Positions 7,412-14,848 of a stretch of DNA of 53,725 nucleotides are shown one piece after another. A program made the translations under genes and the position numbers. Numbering within the stretch: position 1 is the first letter of the stretch; each line of letters begins with the position of its first letter. The DNA lies in the NCBI RefSeq assembly GCF_005768555.2, contig NZ_VCHX02000175.1, positions 24,335-78,059 on the forward strand, written 5' to 3'. The notes beneath the pieces were generated by a model. It made no database searches and was not told where the DNA came from. It saw nothing but the letters and a program-made list of their open reading frames with translations. Source of the DNA: Streptomyces sporangiiformans (GTDB lineage: Bacteria > Actinomycetota > Actinomycetes > Streptomycetales > Streptomycetaceae).

Positions 7412-7699
7412 GGCCGTCTCCTTCCGACCGTCGAGCCGACGCTATAACGTCCGGTGTCACGCCGACGGTAAAAGAACCCCCCGGTCACCCGTCCGAAAGG
7501 TGCCCCGGTCACCCGCCCAAATACGGTCGGCCGTCGCAGAGTTCACCGCTTCGAGCGACAGATATATGCATATCTCGGTGGATCGCCACCGAGACCCGCG
7601 CGGTAGTGGCAGTGTGGCGCGCAGCACCAGTCCGGGACCGTACTCGAATCATCCGCTCCGTGTCGGACTCCGGTCCCGTGGGAAAGGGACGACGACGCC
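7412..7699. promoter_or_regulatory. Divergent promoter region of the XRE/HATPase module
   Basis: This 288-bp gap lies between two regulatory genes. CCCCGGTCACCCG occurs twice as a direct repeat (about 7479-7491 and 7503-7515, 24 bases apart), a plausible regulator-binding arrangement. Further right lie two touching palindromes, AGATAT-N4-ATATCT (7560-7575) and CTCGGTGG-ATCG-CCACCGAG (7574-7593). The first is conspicuously A/T rich in this genome. I see no gene here. Confidence 0.5.
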
Positions 7700-8143
7700 A
7701 TGGCAGACCACCTGGAAGCATCCGTCACTCTGCCGAGCGATCCCGCCTCGGTCTCCGCCGCCCGTACCTTCGTCGCCAACGTCCTTGCCGAATGGGGCCT
7801 TCCACCCGAGACCGAGGTCGCCGACACCGTCCGGCTCATCGTGTCCGAACTCGCCACCAACGCCGTGCAGCACACCCTCGGGCAGTCGCCCACCTTCACG
7901 GTGGACGTCACGCTCGACCGTGACGAACAGTTGCGCATCGGCGTGACGGACAGCCATCCCCGCTTTCCGAAGCGTCTGCCCGCGGCCGTCCAGCAGGACA
8001 ACGGCCGCGGCATGGTGATCATCCGCTGGCTGACCGCCGAGTGCGGCGGCAAACTGACCATCCGGCCCACCCGCGAAGGCGGCAAGACGGTGTCGATCAT
8101 GCTGCCGTGGGAGGCGCCGGTCCAGCCCGCGACGGCCGACTAG
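7700..8143 (+). CDS. HATPase_c_2 anti-sigma-like ATP-binding protein
   Basis: A 147-residue single-domain GHKL ATPase of the RsbW/SpoIIAB type. The N-box reads LIVSELATNAVQH, the G1 motif GVTDSHPRFP is degenerate compared with DxGxG, and the G2 region is NGRGMVIIRWL. Many such proteins in Streptomyces lack proven kinase activity and act by protein-protein contact. It starts with an ATG after a GGGACGACGACGCC leader with only a weak ribosome-binding site. Its place opposite the XRE-DUF397 pair matches the common three-gene regulatory module. Confidence 0.85.
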   Translation: MADHLEASVTLPSDPASVSAARTFVANVLAEWGLPPETEVADTVRLIVSELATNAVQHTLGQSPTFTVDVTLDRDEQLRIGVTDSHPRFPKRLPAAVQQDNGRGMVIIRWLTAECGGKLTIRPTREGGKTVSIMLPWEAPVQPATAD

Positions 8144-8150
8144 GTGTGCT

Positions 8151-8178
8151 GTCCGGCGGACCAGGGTCGGACAGGCCC
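8151..8178. repeat. Dispersed hairpin repeat, copy 1 (probable terminator)
   Basis: Begins eight bases after the HATPase stop. The stem GTCCG/CGGAC encloses GCGGACCAGGGT and is followed by AGGCCC. A second copy with three base changes lies at 40569-40596, also just after a plus-strand stop and facing a convergent gene. The recurrence and position suggest a dispersed Streptomyces terminator-like repeat. Confidence 0.6.
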
Positions 8179-8202
8179 AGGCCCGTCCGGCGTCGCAGGG
8201 CC

Positions 8203-8781
8203 TCAGTCCTCCGGGTTCCGGCCGGTGCGACGTCGCATCACGTCAGGCACCAGCGCCCACAGTCCGAGGCACACCACCAGCGTGCCCGCACCGGCCACGA
8301 TCCCTCCGACCCGGCCCACCGCCACATCCACGACCAGGAGGACCGACCCGGCGAGCGCGAGCGCGAGCACCGCCATCCCGAGCTGGGCGAGGTGTGACGA
8401 GACGGTCACGAGCTGCGGCTTGGCCCCCTGCTGGAAGAGCCGGCGGTGCAGCGCGGCGGGGGCGGTGAAGAGCATGGCGGCCAGCACGGAGAGCAGCAGC
8501 GTGGTGACGTACGTGGCGCGCTGCATGGTGTCGAGGGACGGGAAGCGCGGGGTGAACGCGAGGGTCAGCAGGAAGGCGAAGAGGATCTGTACGCCGGTCT
8601 GGGTGACCCTCAGTTCCTGGAGCAGTTCGTTGAAGTTGCGGTCGGCGCGTTCGAGCCGCGTCTCGCGCCGCTCCTGGGCGGCCTGTCTGTCGGTGGCCGG
8701 TCCGTCGGTGGGATGACGGCCGGTGGCCGGTCCGTCGGTGGGATGACGGTCGCTGGGGTCGCTGGCGTGACGGTCGGTCAT
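8203..8781 (-). CDS. DUF6328-type membrane protein
   Basis: A 192-residue protein. An acidic N-terminal tail with a perfect ten-residue duplication (RHPTDGPATG/D twice, about residues 11-30) leads into an amphipathic ERADRNFNELLQELRVTQTGVQ segment and four predicted membrane helices (about 70-90, 100-120, 135-155, 162-182). The layout matches DUF6328 proteins, whose function is unknown. I chose the ATG at 8781 over the upstream TTG at 8799. It converges on the HATPase gene and is not clearly part of an operon. Confidence 0.75.
   Translation of the reverse strand: MTDRHASDPSDRHPTDGPATGRHPTDGPATDRQAAQERRETRLERADRNFNELLQELRVTQTGVQILFAFLLTLAFTPRFPSLDTMQRATYVTTLLLSVLAAMLFTAPAALHRRLFQQGAKPQLVTVSSHLAQLGMAVLALALAGSVLLVVDVAVGRVGGIVAGAGTLVVCLGLWALVPDVMRRRTGRNPED
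8691..8750. repeat. 30-bp tandem duplication inside the membrane protein gene
   Basis: Two adjacent 30-base units (8691-8720 and 8721-8750) differ only at the last base. They encode the ten-residue repeat in the cytoplasmic tail. Near-identity at silent positions points to a recent in-frame duplication. Confidence 0.9.
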
Positions 8782-8824
8782 ACGTGAATGAGTAACCAAT
8801 CAACGGCCGACATCACGCCCGCCG

Positions 8825-8866
8825 CGTGGGGTGGCGGCGTCGAAGCTGAACCGCCGCCACCCCACG
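8825..8866 (-). terminator. Terminator of the NlpC/P60 gene
   Basis: A perfect 15-bp stem (8825-8839 with 8852-8866) and 12-base loop lie seven bases beyond the stop of the NlpC/P60 gene on the minus strand. No T run follows, as is usual in Streptomyces. Confidence 0.8.
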
Positions 8867-8872
8867 GGCGCG

Positions 8873-9346
8873 TCACCTGACCCGGCCGTACCAGACGCTC
8901 CTCGTCCAGATCTTCTGCAGCCTCACCACGTCCCCGGTCTTCGGGGAGTGCCAGATCCGTCCCTTCCCGGCGTAGATGCCGACGTGGTACACGTTCCGGC
9001 CCGAGTGGAAGAACACGAGGTCTCCCTGCTTACGGCTCGAAGCGGAGATGTGGCGCGTCTTGTTGTACTGCGCCGCGGCGGTGCGGGGCAGTGACTTGCC
9101 GGCCTTCTTGAACGAGTACAGCGTGAGGCCGGAGCAGTCGAAGCGCTTGGGCCCCGTGGCTCCCCACTTGTACGGGGAACCCTTCTTGGAGGCCGCCACC
9201 TGAAGTGCCTTCGTCGCGGGGGTGGCCGCTTCGGCGTCGGACGCGAAGCCGGGGGCCACAATGCCGCCGCCAACGGCGGCGATGGTGAGAGCCGATGCGG
9301 TACCGGCCCTGGTCAGCAGCGACGGGACTCGATTGAGCGCAGTCAT
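8873..9346 (-). CDS. Secreted NlpC/P60 peptidoglycan hydrolase
   Basis: A 157-residue exported endopeptidase that should cut stem peptides of peptidoglycan. The first 41 residues are a signal peptide (hydrophobic ALTIAAVGGGIVAPGFA, cleavage near AEAA). The NlpC/P60 domain fills the rest: Cys71 (FDCSGLTLYSF), His121 (NVYHVGIYAG) and His133 (IWHSP) form the catalytic set. The frame is open further upstream, but that part overlaps a conserved c-di-AMP riboswitch, so the ATG at 9346 (GAAGGG six bases upstream) is the start. Riboswitch control links it to cell-wall remodelling signals. Confidence 0.92.
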   Translation of the reverse strand: MTALNRVPSLLTRAGTASALTIAAVGGGIVAPGFASDAEAATPATKALQVAASKKGSPYKWGATGPKRFDCSGLTLYSFKKAGKSLPRTAAAQYNKTRHISASSRKQGDLVFFHSGRNVYHVGIYAGKGRIWHSPKTGDVVRLQKIWTRSVWYGRVR

Positions 9347-9360
9347 GCGCAACCCTTCGT

Positions 9361-9535
9361 CAGCCGCCTGTGAAGGATGACCTGTCGGATTCGGGCTGGC
9401 GAAGTTGCCCGGCCGCGTGTGCGGCTTCACCCCAAGGGCCACTCGGATCTCTCCGGCGGCCCGTCGTGCTTGGGTCCTCCACTCCTGCCGATCCACTTCT
9501 GTCGACCCGTCATCCGGGCGGCGGCAGGACTCGGC
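9361..9535 (-). promoter_or_regulatory. ydaO/yuaA-type c-di-AMP riboswitch
   Basis: Read on the minus strand, the leader shows hallmarks of the ydaO motif in order: TCCTGCCG pairing with CGGCAGGA, then GGAGGACCCAAGCA, TTGGGGTGAAGCCGC, a GGGCAACTTCGCC hairpin, and the near-invariant GCCCGAATCCGACAG, followed by an AGGCGGCTG closing strand. In actinobacteria this class lies before NlpC/P60 and Rpf cell-wall hydrolase genes, and ligand binding turns expression off. The start codon follows 15 bases after the 3' end. Boundaries are approximate. Confidence 0.9.
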
Positions 9536-9883
9536 GTCCGCCCGGACCGCCCCGCCGCTGTGGCGGGGGCTTGTCGTCGGAAGGGATCTTGACGCACGAA
9601 CGTCGGAAAAGCCGAACAGAATCGGTGTTTTGTGGGGTTACTCACCACTCACCTGTTCGGGTGGACACCCCCGTTTCGGTGAGGGCGTCGAGAGGGTCAA
9701 GGGCCCCCGTACCAGCACTGGAATGCCTGATTCCGTCTCAGCGATACGCGCGCTGAGCAACTCGCATGGGTCTGTGGAACGACTCCCGGCTACGACGTTC
9801 GGGGGTACACCATTTGGTGCGTTTCAAACCTTGCCCGGACGCCTCGACAGACACCTGTGGGGCTCCGGGCCGGTCCGTGTGCG
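9536..9883. other. Intergenic region without recognised genes
   Basis: About 350 bp between the riboswitch and the end of the small gene at 9884. The part next to the riboswitch must hold its promoter on the minus strand. The stretch 9600-9830 is richer in A/T than average and includes short unstructured runs; no frame looks coding on either strand. It also contains the downstream region of the ClpP transcription unit. Confidence 0.4.
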
Positions 9884-10192
9884 TCAACTGTCGGAGTCGG
9901 ACGGCAAGGCGACGCGAGCCGCGCGGCGTTCGCCGTCGAGGACCCGCAGTGCCCGAGCCAGGGTGGGGGCGTGCACCTCGTGCTCACCCCGCTGGTGCAT
10001 CAGCGCCAGCGCTTCGCGCAGCGCGGTGGCCTTGCTGACCAGTGCCTGCGCGGCACGCAGTCCGCGGTAGGTGTCGCCGGGGCGCGCGGGATTGATCCGG
10101 CCCAGGAGGTCGACCACCTCCAGGTAACGGTCGATCAGTTCACCCTCCGCGCGGGTCAGGGCCGGTATCGGGGGCAACTCCGGTGGGAGCAT
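9884..10192 (-). CDS. Small helical protein encoded downstream of ClpP
   Basis: A 102-residue, mostly helical protein with no family I can name. It starts seven bases after the clpP stop with a good GAGGTG ribosome-binding site, so it is co-transcribed with clpP. The helices LTRAEGELIDRYLEVVDLLG and LRAAQALVSKATALREALAL are followed by a basic segment rich in Arg. It could be an adaptor or a simple passenger; the sequence does not decide this. Confidence 0.7.
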   Translation of the reverse strand: MLPPELPPIPALTRAEGELIDRYLEVVDLLGRINPARPGDTYRGLRAAQALVSKATALREALALMHQRGEHEVHAPTLARALRVLDGERRAARVALPSDSDS

Positions 10193-10199
10193 CAGCGGT

Positions 10200-10835
10200 T
10201 CACCTCGCGCCGGGGGCGGGGCGCGAGGCCTTGCGGCTCGGGATGATCTGGTCGACGAGCCCGTACTCCACAGCCGCCGGCGCGTCCAGGATCTTGTCGC
10301 GCTCGATGTCCGCGCTGATCCGCTCCTGGCTCCGGCCCGTGTGCCGGGCGAGCATCTCCTCCAGCAGCCTGCGGGTGCGCATCATTTCCTCGGCCTGGAT
10401 GGCGAGATCGGACGCCTGGCCCTGCACGGGCTCGGACAGAGACGGCTGGTGGATCAGCATGCGTGCGTCCGGCAGCGCGGATCGCTTGCCCGGCGCGCCT
10501 GCCGCCAGCAGCACCGCCGCGGCCGACGCCGCCTGCCCCAGGCAGACCGTCTCCACCTCGCAGGTGATGTACCGCATCGTGTCGTAGATGGCCGTCATCG
10601 CGCTGAACGAGCCGCCGGGGGAGTTGATGTACAGCGAGATGTCCCGGTCCGGCGACTGGTGCTCGAGGTGGATGAACTGAGCCATCACGTCGTTCGCTGA
10701 CGTGTTGTCGATCGGCGTCCCGAGGAAGACGATCCGTTCCTCCAGCAGCCTCGCGTACGGATCCATGGTCCGCTGCCCCGAACTCGTGTGTTCGGTGAAC
10801 TCGGGCAGGACGTAGCGGGCGGACGGTCGGGTCAT
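10200..10835 (-). CDS. clpP: ATP-dependent Clp protease proteolytic subunit (ClpP)
   Basis: A 211-residue ClpP with the complete catalytic triad: Ser104 (GQAASAAAV), His129 (MLIHQPS) and Asp180 (ERDKIL). The NSPGGS oxyanion-hole loop (71-76) is intact. Streptomycetes carry several ClpP paralogs, usually as P1-P2 and P3-P4 pairs; this one has no adjacent second clpP, so I cannot assign a number. It should form a tetradecameric barrel with a Clp ATPase. The ATG at 10835 has GGAGGAGG nearby; an ATG five bases upstream is out of frame. Confidence 0.92.
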   Translation of the reverse strand: MTRPSARYVLPEFTEHTSSGQRTMDPYARLLEERIVFLGTPIDNTSANDVMAQFIHLEHQSPDRDISLYINSPGGSFSAMTAIYDTMRYITCEVETVCLGQAASAAAVLLAAGAPGKRSALPDARMLIHQPSLSEPVQGQASDLAIQAEEMMRTRRLLEEMLARHTGRSQERISADIERDKILDAPAAVEYGLVDQIIPSRKASRPAPGAR

Positions 10836-10869
10836 GGCATGCCTCCTCCGAGTGCGTCCTGCAAAAAAA

Positions 10870-10884
10870 TGTACAGGACGTACA
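10870..10884. promoter_or_regulatory. Candidate operator upstream of clpP
   Basis: TGTAC-AGGAC-GTACA is an inverted repeat 35 bases before the clpP start. It also reads as two tandem GTACARGAC units, next to an A7 run. Position and symmetry suggest a regulator site over the promoter. ClpP3-type operons are regulated in Streptomyces, but this does not match the PopR site as I recall it. Confidence 0.4.
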
Positions 10885-11123
10885 AGACGTTATGTGGGGA
10901 GCATGGCCCACGAGTTGGCGATGAGCAACAGGTCAAAGGCGGTTTCGCTCTCGGCTTGAGAGTTCGTCCGTATCGGAGTCCGGCGGCATCCTGCCGCTGA
11001 TCCCAACTCCTGCTCGGCCGGAGCGAGGTGGACACGTCCGTACCCGTCCGCATTGTGGTGCTCGGGTGCGGCAGGTCTGCGATCACCGGGCGGTTCATCC
11101 GTCGCACATGAGAAGGGCGAACC

Positions 11124-11671
11124 GTGGTGTCACCCGTTCCCGCCGATCCGACCGTTGTGCATCCGATGCCGGGGCAGCCGCGTGTGGTGCTGCTCAAGCC
11201 GCTCATCACCTCACCGCTGACCGAGGTCGGAGAGTTCTCGTACTACGACGACCCGGACGACCCGACCGCGTTCGAAACCCGTTCCCGTTCCCGATCATGG
11301 GCGGCTCATGGGCGGTTCATGGGCGGAGCACTTCGACCTCATCACCGGTCTGCCCGGCCGTGGCGACACCGTGGTCGGCAATGACGTCTGGTTCGGTTAC
11401 CAGGCCAGGGTGATGCCCGGCGTGCGCATCGGTCACGGAGCGATCGTCGCCTCCGGCTCGGTCGTCGTCGACGACCGAGCCGGACTACGGCGTCATCGGC
11501 GGAAACCCGGCCCGTCTCATCCGCTACCGCCACAGTGCCGAGGGCATCGCCCGACTGCTGGCCATCGCCTGGTGGGACTGGCCGGCCCAGCACCTCACCG
11601 AGCACATCCGGGCCATCATGTCCGGGAGCATCGACGACCTTGAGGCATCGGCTCCGAATAACCTCGGGTAG
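11124..11671 (+). pseudogene. Vat-family (CatB-like) xenobiotic acetyltransferase, broken
   Basis: Hexapeptide acetyltransferase fragments occur in three frames in order: VVLLKPLITSPL and SYYDDPDDPTAFETR from 11124, then SWAEHFDLITGLPGRGDTVV through the left-handed helix repeats GNDVWFGYQARVMPG from about 11320, then PDYGVIGGNPARLIRYR to AWWDWPAQHLTEHIRAIMSG from 11477 to the stop at 11669-11671. About 35-40 residues normally found after TAFETR, including the N-terminal helix coils, are missing. ATGGGCGG(C/T)TC is duplicated near the break, shifting the frame, and a further small deletion lies near 11476. Intact members acetylate streptogramin A or chloramphenicol. This copy cannot make the enzyme. 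Confidence 0.85.
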
Positions 11672-11818
11672 CAACCTCGGTGCCCGTGCACGTACGTTGC
11701 GTTGAGAGGCCCTCCACCGCCGCTTCAGGGAGGTCTTGCCCGATGGCTGATCGACCTCGTTCTCAGGCGCTTGTCTCGCGCCTCATGGACGTCAGGGAGG
11801 CGCCGTAAGCTGGAGAAC

Positions 11819-12097
11819 ATGGCCTATGAGATTCCGGTGACGCAAGCCAGGGCTGAGCTCGCCGACCTGATCAACCGGGTGGTGTACGGCGGTGAGCGCG
11901 TCGTCGTGACGCGGCACGGGAAGCCCCTCGTCGCCCTCGTCTCCGCCGCTGACCTGGAACGACTCGAGGAGTTGCAGGACACGGCGGAGGAGCAGGTGAT
12001 CAGCGCCGTCTCCAGCGTCCGCGAGGTCGCGCCCGCTCCACGGGGAGGGCCGCGGTTCGGTATCGCGGCGGAACACCGGGGGCCCAACGCCTCGTAG
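11819..12097 (+). CDS. Phd/YefM-family antitoxin, apparently orphan
   Basis: A 92-residue protein with the Phd/YefM N-terminal fold: EIPVTQARAELADLINRV (about 3-20), then the beta hairpin VVVTRHGKPLVALVSAADLERLEEL. The C-terminal part would bind a toxin. The start at 11819 has GGAG four bases upstream; the frame is open further upstream but shows no family sequence there. No toxin gene follows: the next 387 bases lead to ureA with no Doc, RelE or YoeB frame. The only toxin-like gene in the window is the Doc-like one at 553. Confidence 0.85.
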   Translation: MAYEIPVTQARAELADLINRVVYGGERVVVTRHGKPLVALVSAADLERLEELQDTAEEQVISAVSSVREVAPAPRGGPRFGIAAEHRGPNAS

Positions 12098-12484
12098 GGA
12101 TGCGGTGCTTGCCCGCCAGGGTGAGCACGGGGCCTGACGCGGCGGCTCCGTCGAGAACGAGATCGACCGCTCCGTATACGGTCCGGTCCCCTTCGGGCTG
12201 CCTCTGCACCTGGGCCGTCGCGGTGGCGGGGCCTGCCAGGCCCGGGGGCGGATCGCGGTGAGCGGTGCGGACCCCGCCCGGACGTAAGGGATATTTGGGT
12301 CCTGTGTCGGGTGCCCGGCATGAAGCCGACATGCGCGACACCGGGGAGGCGGGCCAAGGCCGGTTAACGTCGCTGAAACGCCACCCAATTAGCCTGCGCC
12401 TTCCACGCCACCAGGGATTTTGCCCGGAGGCTGCGGCAACCGGACCCCGCACGGTCCGGAGCGAGGACTGTGAGGTGGGACGCC
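12098..12484 (+). other. Urease upstream region (387 bp, no gene)
   Basis: No coding frame is recognisable. It holds the ure promoter region: a short A/T-rich stretch (GGATATTTGGG near 12290), the GlnR-like half site at 12364-12379, CCACCCAATTAG just after it, and a GAGGTGG ribosome-binding site before the GTG of ureA. A dyad around CGGTCCGG/CCGGACC near 12440-12460 may add structure to the leader. Confidence 0.5.
12364..12379 (+). promoter_or_regulatory. GlnR-like half site
   Basis: TTAAC-N6-GAAAC matches the a-b half of the streptomycete GlnR box (gTnAC-n6-GAAAC). The second half, expected six bases on, is poorly conserved. GlnR is known to repress urease genes in S. coelicolor when nitrogen is plentiful. 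Distance to the ureA start is about 105 bases. Confidence 0.55.
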
Positions 12485-12787
12485 GTGCAACTGACACCGC
12501 ACGAGCAAGAGAGGCTGCTCATTCATGTGGCCGCCGACGTGGCCGAGAAGCGCCGGGCCCGGGGGCTGAAACTGAACCACCCCGAAGCCGTCGCCCTGAT
12601 CACCTCGCACATCCTCGAAGGCGCGCGCGACGGCCGCACGGTGGCCGAACTGATGGCCTCCGGGCGCAAGATCCTGACCCGCGAGGACGTCATGGAGGGC
12701 ATCCCCGAGATGATCCACGACGTCCAGGTGGAGGCCACCTTCCCCGACGGCACCAAGCTCGTCACCGTCCATGACCCGATCGTCTGA
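12485..12787 (+). CDS. ureA: Urease subunit gamma
   Basis: Exactly the usual 100 residues with the family opening MQLTPHEQERLLIHVAAD. Small structural subunit of urease, which splits urea into ammonia and carbamate; it packs with UreB and the catalytic UreC. The conserved LNHPEAVALI and GRTVAELM segments are present. The GTG at 12485 follows GAGGTGG by seven bases; an ATG at 12470 would add five residues that family members lack. It is the first gene of ureABCFGD. Confidence 0.95.
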   Translation: MQLTPHEQERLLIHVAADVAEKRRARGLKLNHPEAVALITSHILEGARDGRTVAELMASGRKILTREDVMEGIPEMIHDVQVEATFPDGTKLVTVHDPIV

Positions 12788-12803
12788 CGGGGGAGCCGCC
12801 GCC

Positions 12804-13115
12804 ATGATTCCCGGAGAGATCCTCTTCGCCGACGGACCCGTCGCCTTCAACGAAGGCCGCGAGGTCACCCGGCTCACCGTGCTCAACGCCGCCGACCGGC
12901 CCGTCCAGGTCGGCTCCCACTACCACTTCGCCGAGGCCAACCCCGGTCTGGACTTCGACCGCGCCGCCGCGCGCGGCAAGCGGCTGAACGTCGCCGCCGG
13001 CACCGCCGTGCGCTTCGAGCCCGGGATCCCTGTCGACGTCGAACTCGTTCCGCTCACCGGCGCCCGTGTCGTGCCCGGACTGCGCGGTGAGACCGGAGGT
13101 GCCCTCGATGCCTGA
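12804..13115 (+). CDS. ureB: Urease subunit beta
   Basis: The 103-residue product starts MIPGEILFADGPV, as UreB does, and keeps VGSHYHFAEANPGLDFDR. It is the second structural subunit. The ATG at 12804 has GGGGGAG eight bases upstream and lies 16 bases after ureA; an alternative ATG at 12771 would overlap ureA and add unrelated residues. The stop overlaps the ureC start in ATGCCTGA, the same eight-base overlap as at bioB/bioA. Confidence 0.95.
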   Translation: MIPGEILFADGPVAFNEGREVTRLTVLNAADRPVQVGSHYHFAEANPGLDFDRAAARGKRLNVAAGTAVRFEPGIPVDVELVPLTGARVVPGLRGETGGALDA

Positions 13116-14829
13116 GATCTCGCGTGCCGCGTACGCCGATCTGTTCGGCCCCACCACAGGCGACCGGATCCGCCTCGCCGACACCGATCTGCTGATCGAG
13201 ATCGAGGAGGACCGTTCCGGCGGCCCCGGGCTCGCCGGTGACGAGGCCGTCTTCGGTGGCGGCAAGGTCATCCGGGAATCCATGGGCCAGTCCCGTGCCA
13301 CGCGCGCGGAGGGCACCCCGGACACCGTCATCACCGGCGTCGTGATCGTCGACCACTGGGGCGTCGTCAAGGCCGACGTCGGCATCCGCGACGGCCGGAT
13401 CACCGGTATCGGCAAGGCGGGCAACCCGGACACGATGGACGGGGTGCACCCGGATCTGGTGATCGGTCCCGAGACCGAGATCATCGCGGGCAACGGGCGG
13501 ATTCTGACGGCCGGTGCCATCGACGCGCATGTGCATCTGATCTGTCCGCAGATCGCCGACGAGGCGCTCGCGTCCGGCATCACGACGCTCGTCGGCGGCG
13601 GCACCGGCCCGGCCGAGGGGTCGAAGGCGACGACCGTCACCCCCGGCCCCTGGCATCTGGCGCGGATGCTGGAGGCGATGGAGGAGTACCCGCTCAACTT
13701 CGGGCTGCTCGGCAAGGGCAACACCGTCTCGCACGAGGCGATGCTGTCGCAGATCCGCGGGGGCGCACTGGGCCTGAAGATTCACGAGGACTGGGGTTCC
13801 ACGCCCGCCGCGATCGACGCCGCGCTGACCGTGGCCGACCGGACGGGCACGCAGATCGCCATCCACACGGACACACTGAACGAGGCCGGTTTCGTGGCGG
13901 ACACGCTCGCCGCGATCGCGGGGCGCACGATCCACGCGTACCACACGGAGGGTGCGGGCGGCGGGCACGCGCCGGACATCATGACCGTGGTCTCCGAGCC
14001 GCACGTCCTGCCGAGCTCCACCAACCCGACCCGGCCCTACACCGTCAACACCGCCGAGGAACACCTCGACATGCTGATGGTGTGCCATCACCTGAATCCC
14101 GCGGTGCCCGAGGACCTGGCCTTCGCCGAGTCCCGGATCCGGCCGTCCACCATCGGGGCCGAGGACATCCTGCACGACCTGGGCGCGATCTCGATCATCT
14201 CGTCCGACGCCCAGGCGATGGGGCGGGTGGGCGAGGTCATCATGCGCACGTGGCAGACGGCGCACGTGATGAAGCGTCGGCGCGGAGCGCTCCCCGGTGA
14301 CGGGCGTGCCGACAATCATCGGGTACGTCGCTATGTCGCCAAATACACCATCAACCCGGCCCTCGCCCAGGGCCTCGCCCGCGAGGTCGGCTCCGTCGAG
14401 ACCGGCAAACTCGCCGACCTCGTGCTCTGGGAGCCCGCCTTCTTCGGAGTCAAGCCGCATCTCGTCGTCAAGGGCGGACAGATCGCGTACGCGCAGATGG
14501 GCGACGCCAACGCGTCGATTCCGACCCCGCAGCCGATTCTGCCCCGGCCGATGTACGGGGCGATCGGGCGGGCCCCCGCCTCCAACTCCTTCAACTTCGT
14601 CGCGCCGCTCGCGATCGAGGACGCGCTTCCGGAGCGGCTCCAGCTCGGGAAGCGGTTCGTGCCGATCGAGTCGACACGGGGGGTGACCAAGGCGGACATG
14701 CGGGAGAACGACGCGAGGCCGCAGGTGCGGGTCGATCCGGACAGCTTCGCCGTGCACATCGACGGGGAGCTGGTGGAGGCCACTCCTGCCGCCGAACTGC
14801 CCATGGCCCAGCGCTACTTCCTCTTCTGA
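13108..14829 (+). CDS. ureC: Urease catalytic subunit alpha
   Basis: A 573-residue nickel amidohydrolase with all active-site residues in place: His141 and His143 (DAHVH), the carbamylated Lys224 (LGLKIHEDWG), His253 (AIHTDT), His279 (AYHTEG), Asp367 (ISSDAQAMGR), and the flap Cys326-His327 (MVCHHLNP). It is a complete, probably active enzyme. The ATG at 13108 overlaps the ureB stop by eight bases. A 714-residue open frame on the opposite strand is only a shadow of the G/C-rich third positions. Confidence 0.97.
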   Translation: MPEISRAAYADLFGPTTGDRIRLADTDLLIEIEEDRSGGPGLAGDEAVFGGGKVIRESMGQSRATRAEGTPDTVITGVVIVDHWGVVKADVGIRDGRITGIGKAGNPDTMDGVHPDLVIGPETEIIAGNGRILTAGAIDAHVHLICPQIADEALASGITTLVGGGTGPAEGSKATTVTPGPWHLARMLEAMEEYPLNFGLLGKGNTVSHEAMLSQIRGGALGLKIHEDWGSTPAAIDAALTVADRTGTQIAIHTDTLNEAGFVADTLAAIAGRTIHAYHTEGAGGGHAPDIMTVVSEPHVLPSSTNPTRPYTVNTAEEHLDMLMVCHHLNPAVPEDLAFAESRIRPSTIGAEDILHDLGAISIISSDAQAMGRVGEVIMRTWQTAHVMKRRRGALPGDGRADNHRVRRYVAKYTINPALAQGLAREVGSVETGKLADLVLWEPAFFGVKPHLVVKGGQIAYAQMGDANASIPTPQPILPRPMYGAIGRAPASNSFNFVAPLAIEDALPERLQLGKRFVPIESTRGVTKADMRENDARPQVRVDPDSFAVHIDGELVEATPAAELPMAQRYFLF

Positions 14830-14848
14830 CGGCCGGGACAGGTATCCG

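Noticed and set aside
9347..9496. N-terminal extension of the NlpC/P60 protein from 9496
   Set aside because: The extra codons translate the conserved c-di-AMP riboswitch, and the true signal peptide begins at 9346.
11141..11413. A new short protein in the acetyltransferase region
   Set aside because: The open frames from 11066, 11124 and 11308 are pieces of one broken Vat-family gene, not separate proteins.
12265..12774. Open plus-strand frame of 169 codons overlapping ureA
   Set aside because: It is out of frame with the convincing ureA sequence, and its translation is Arg/Gly-rich without a start signal.
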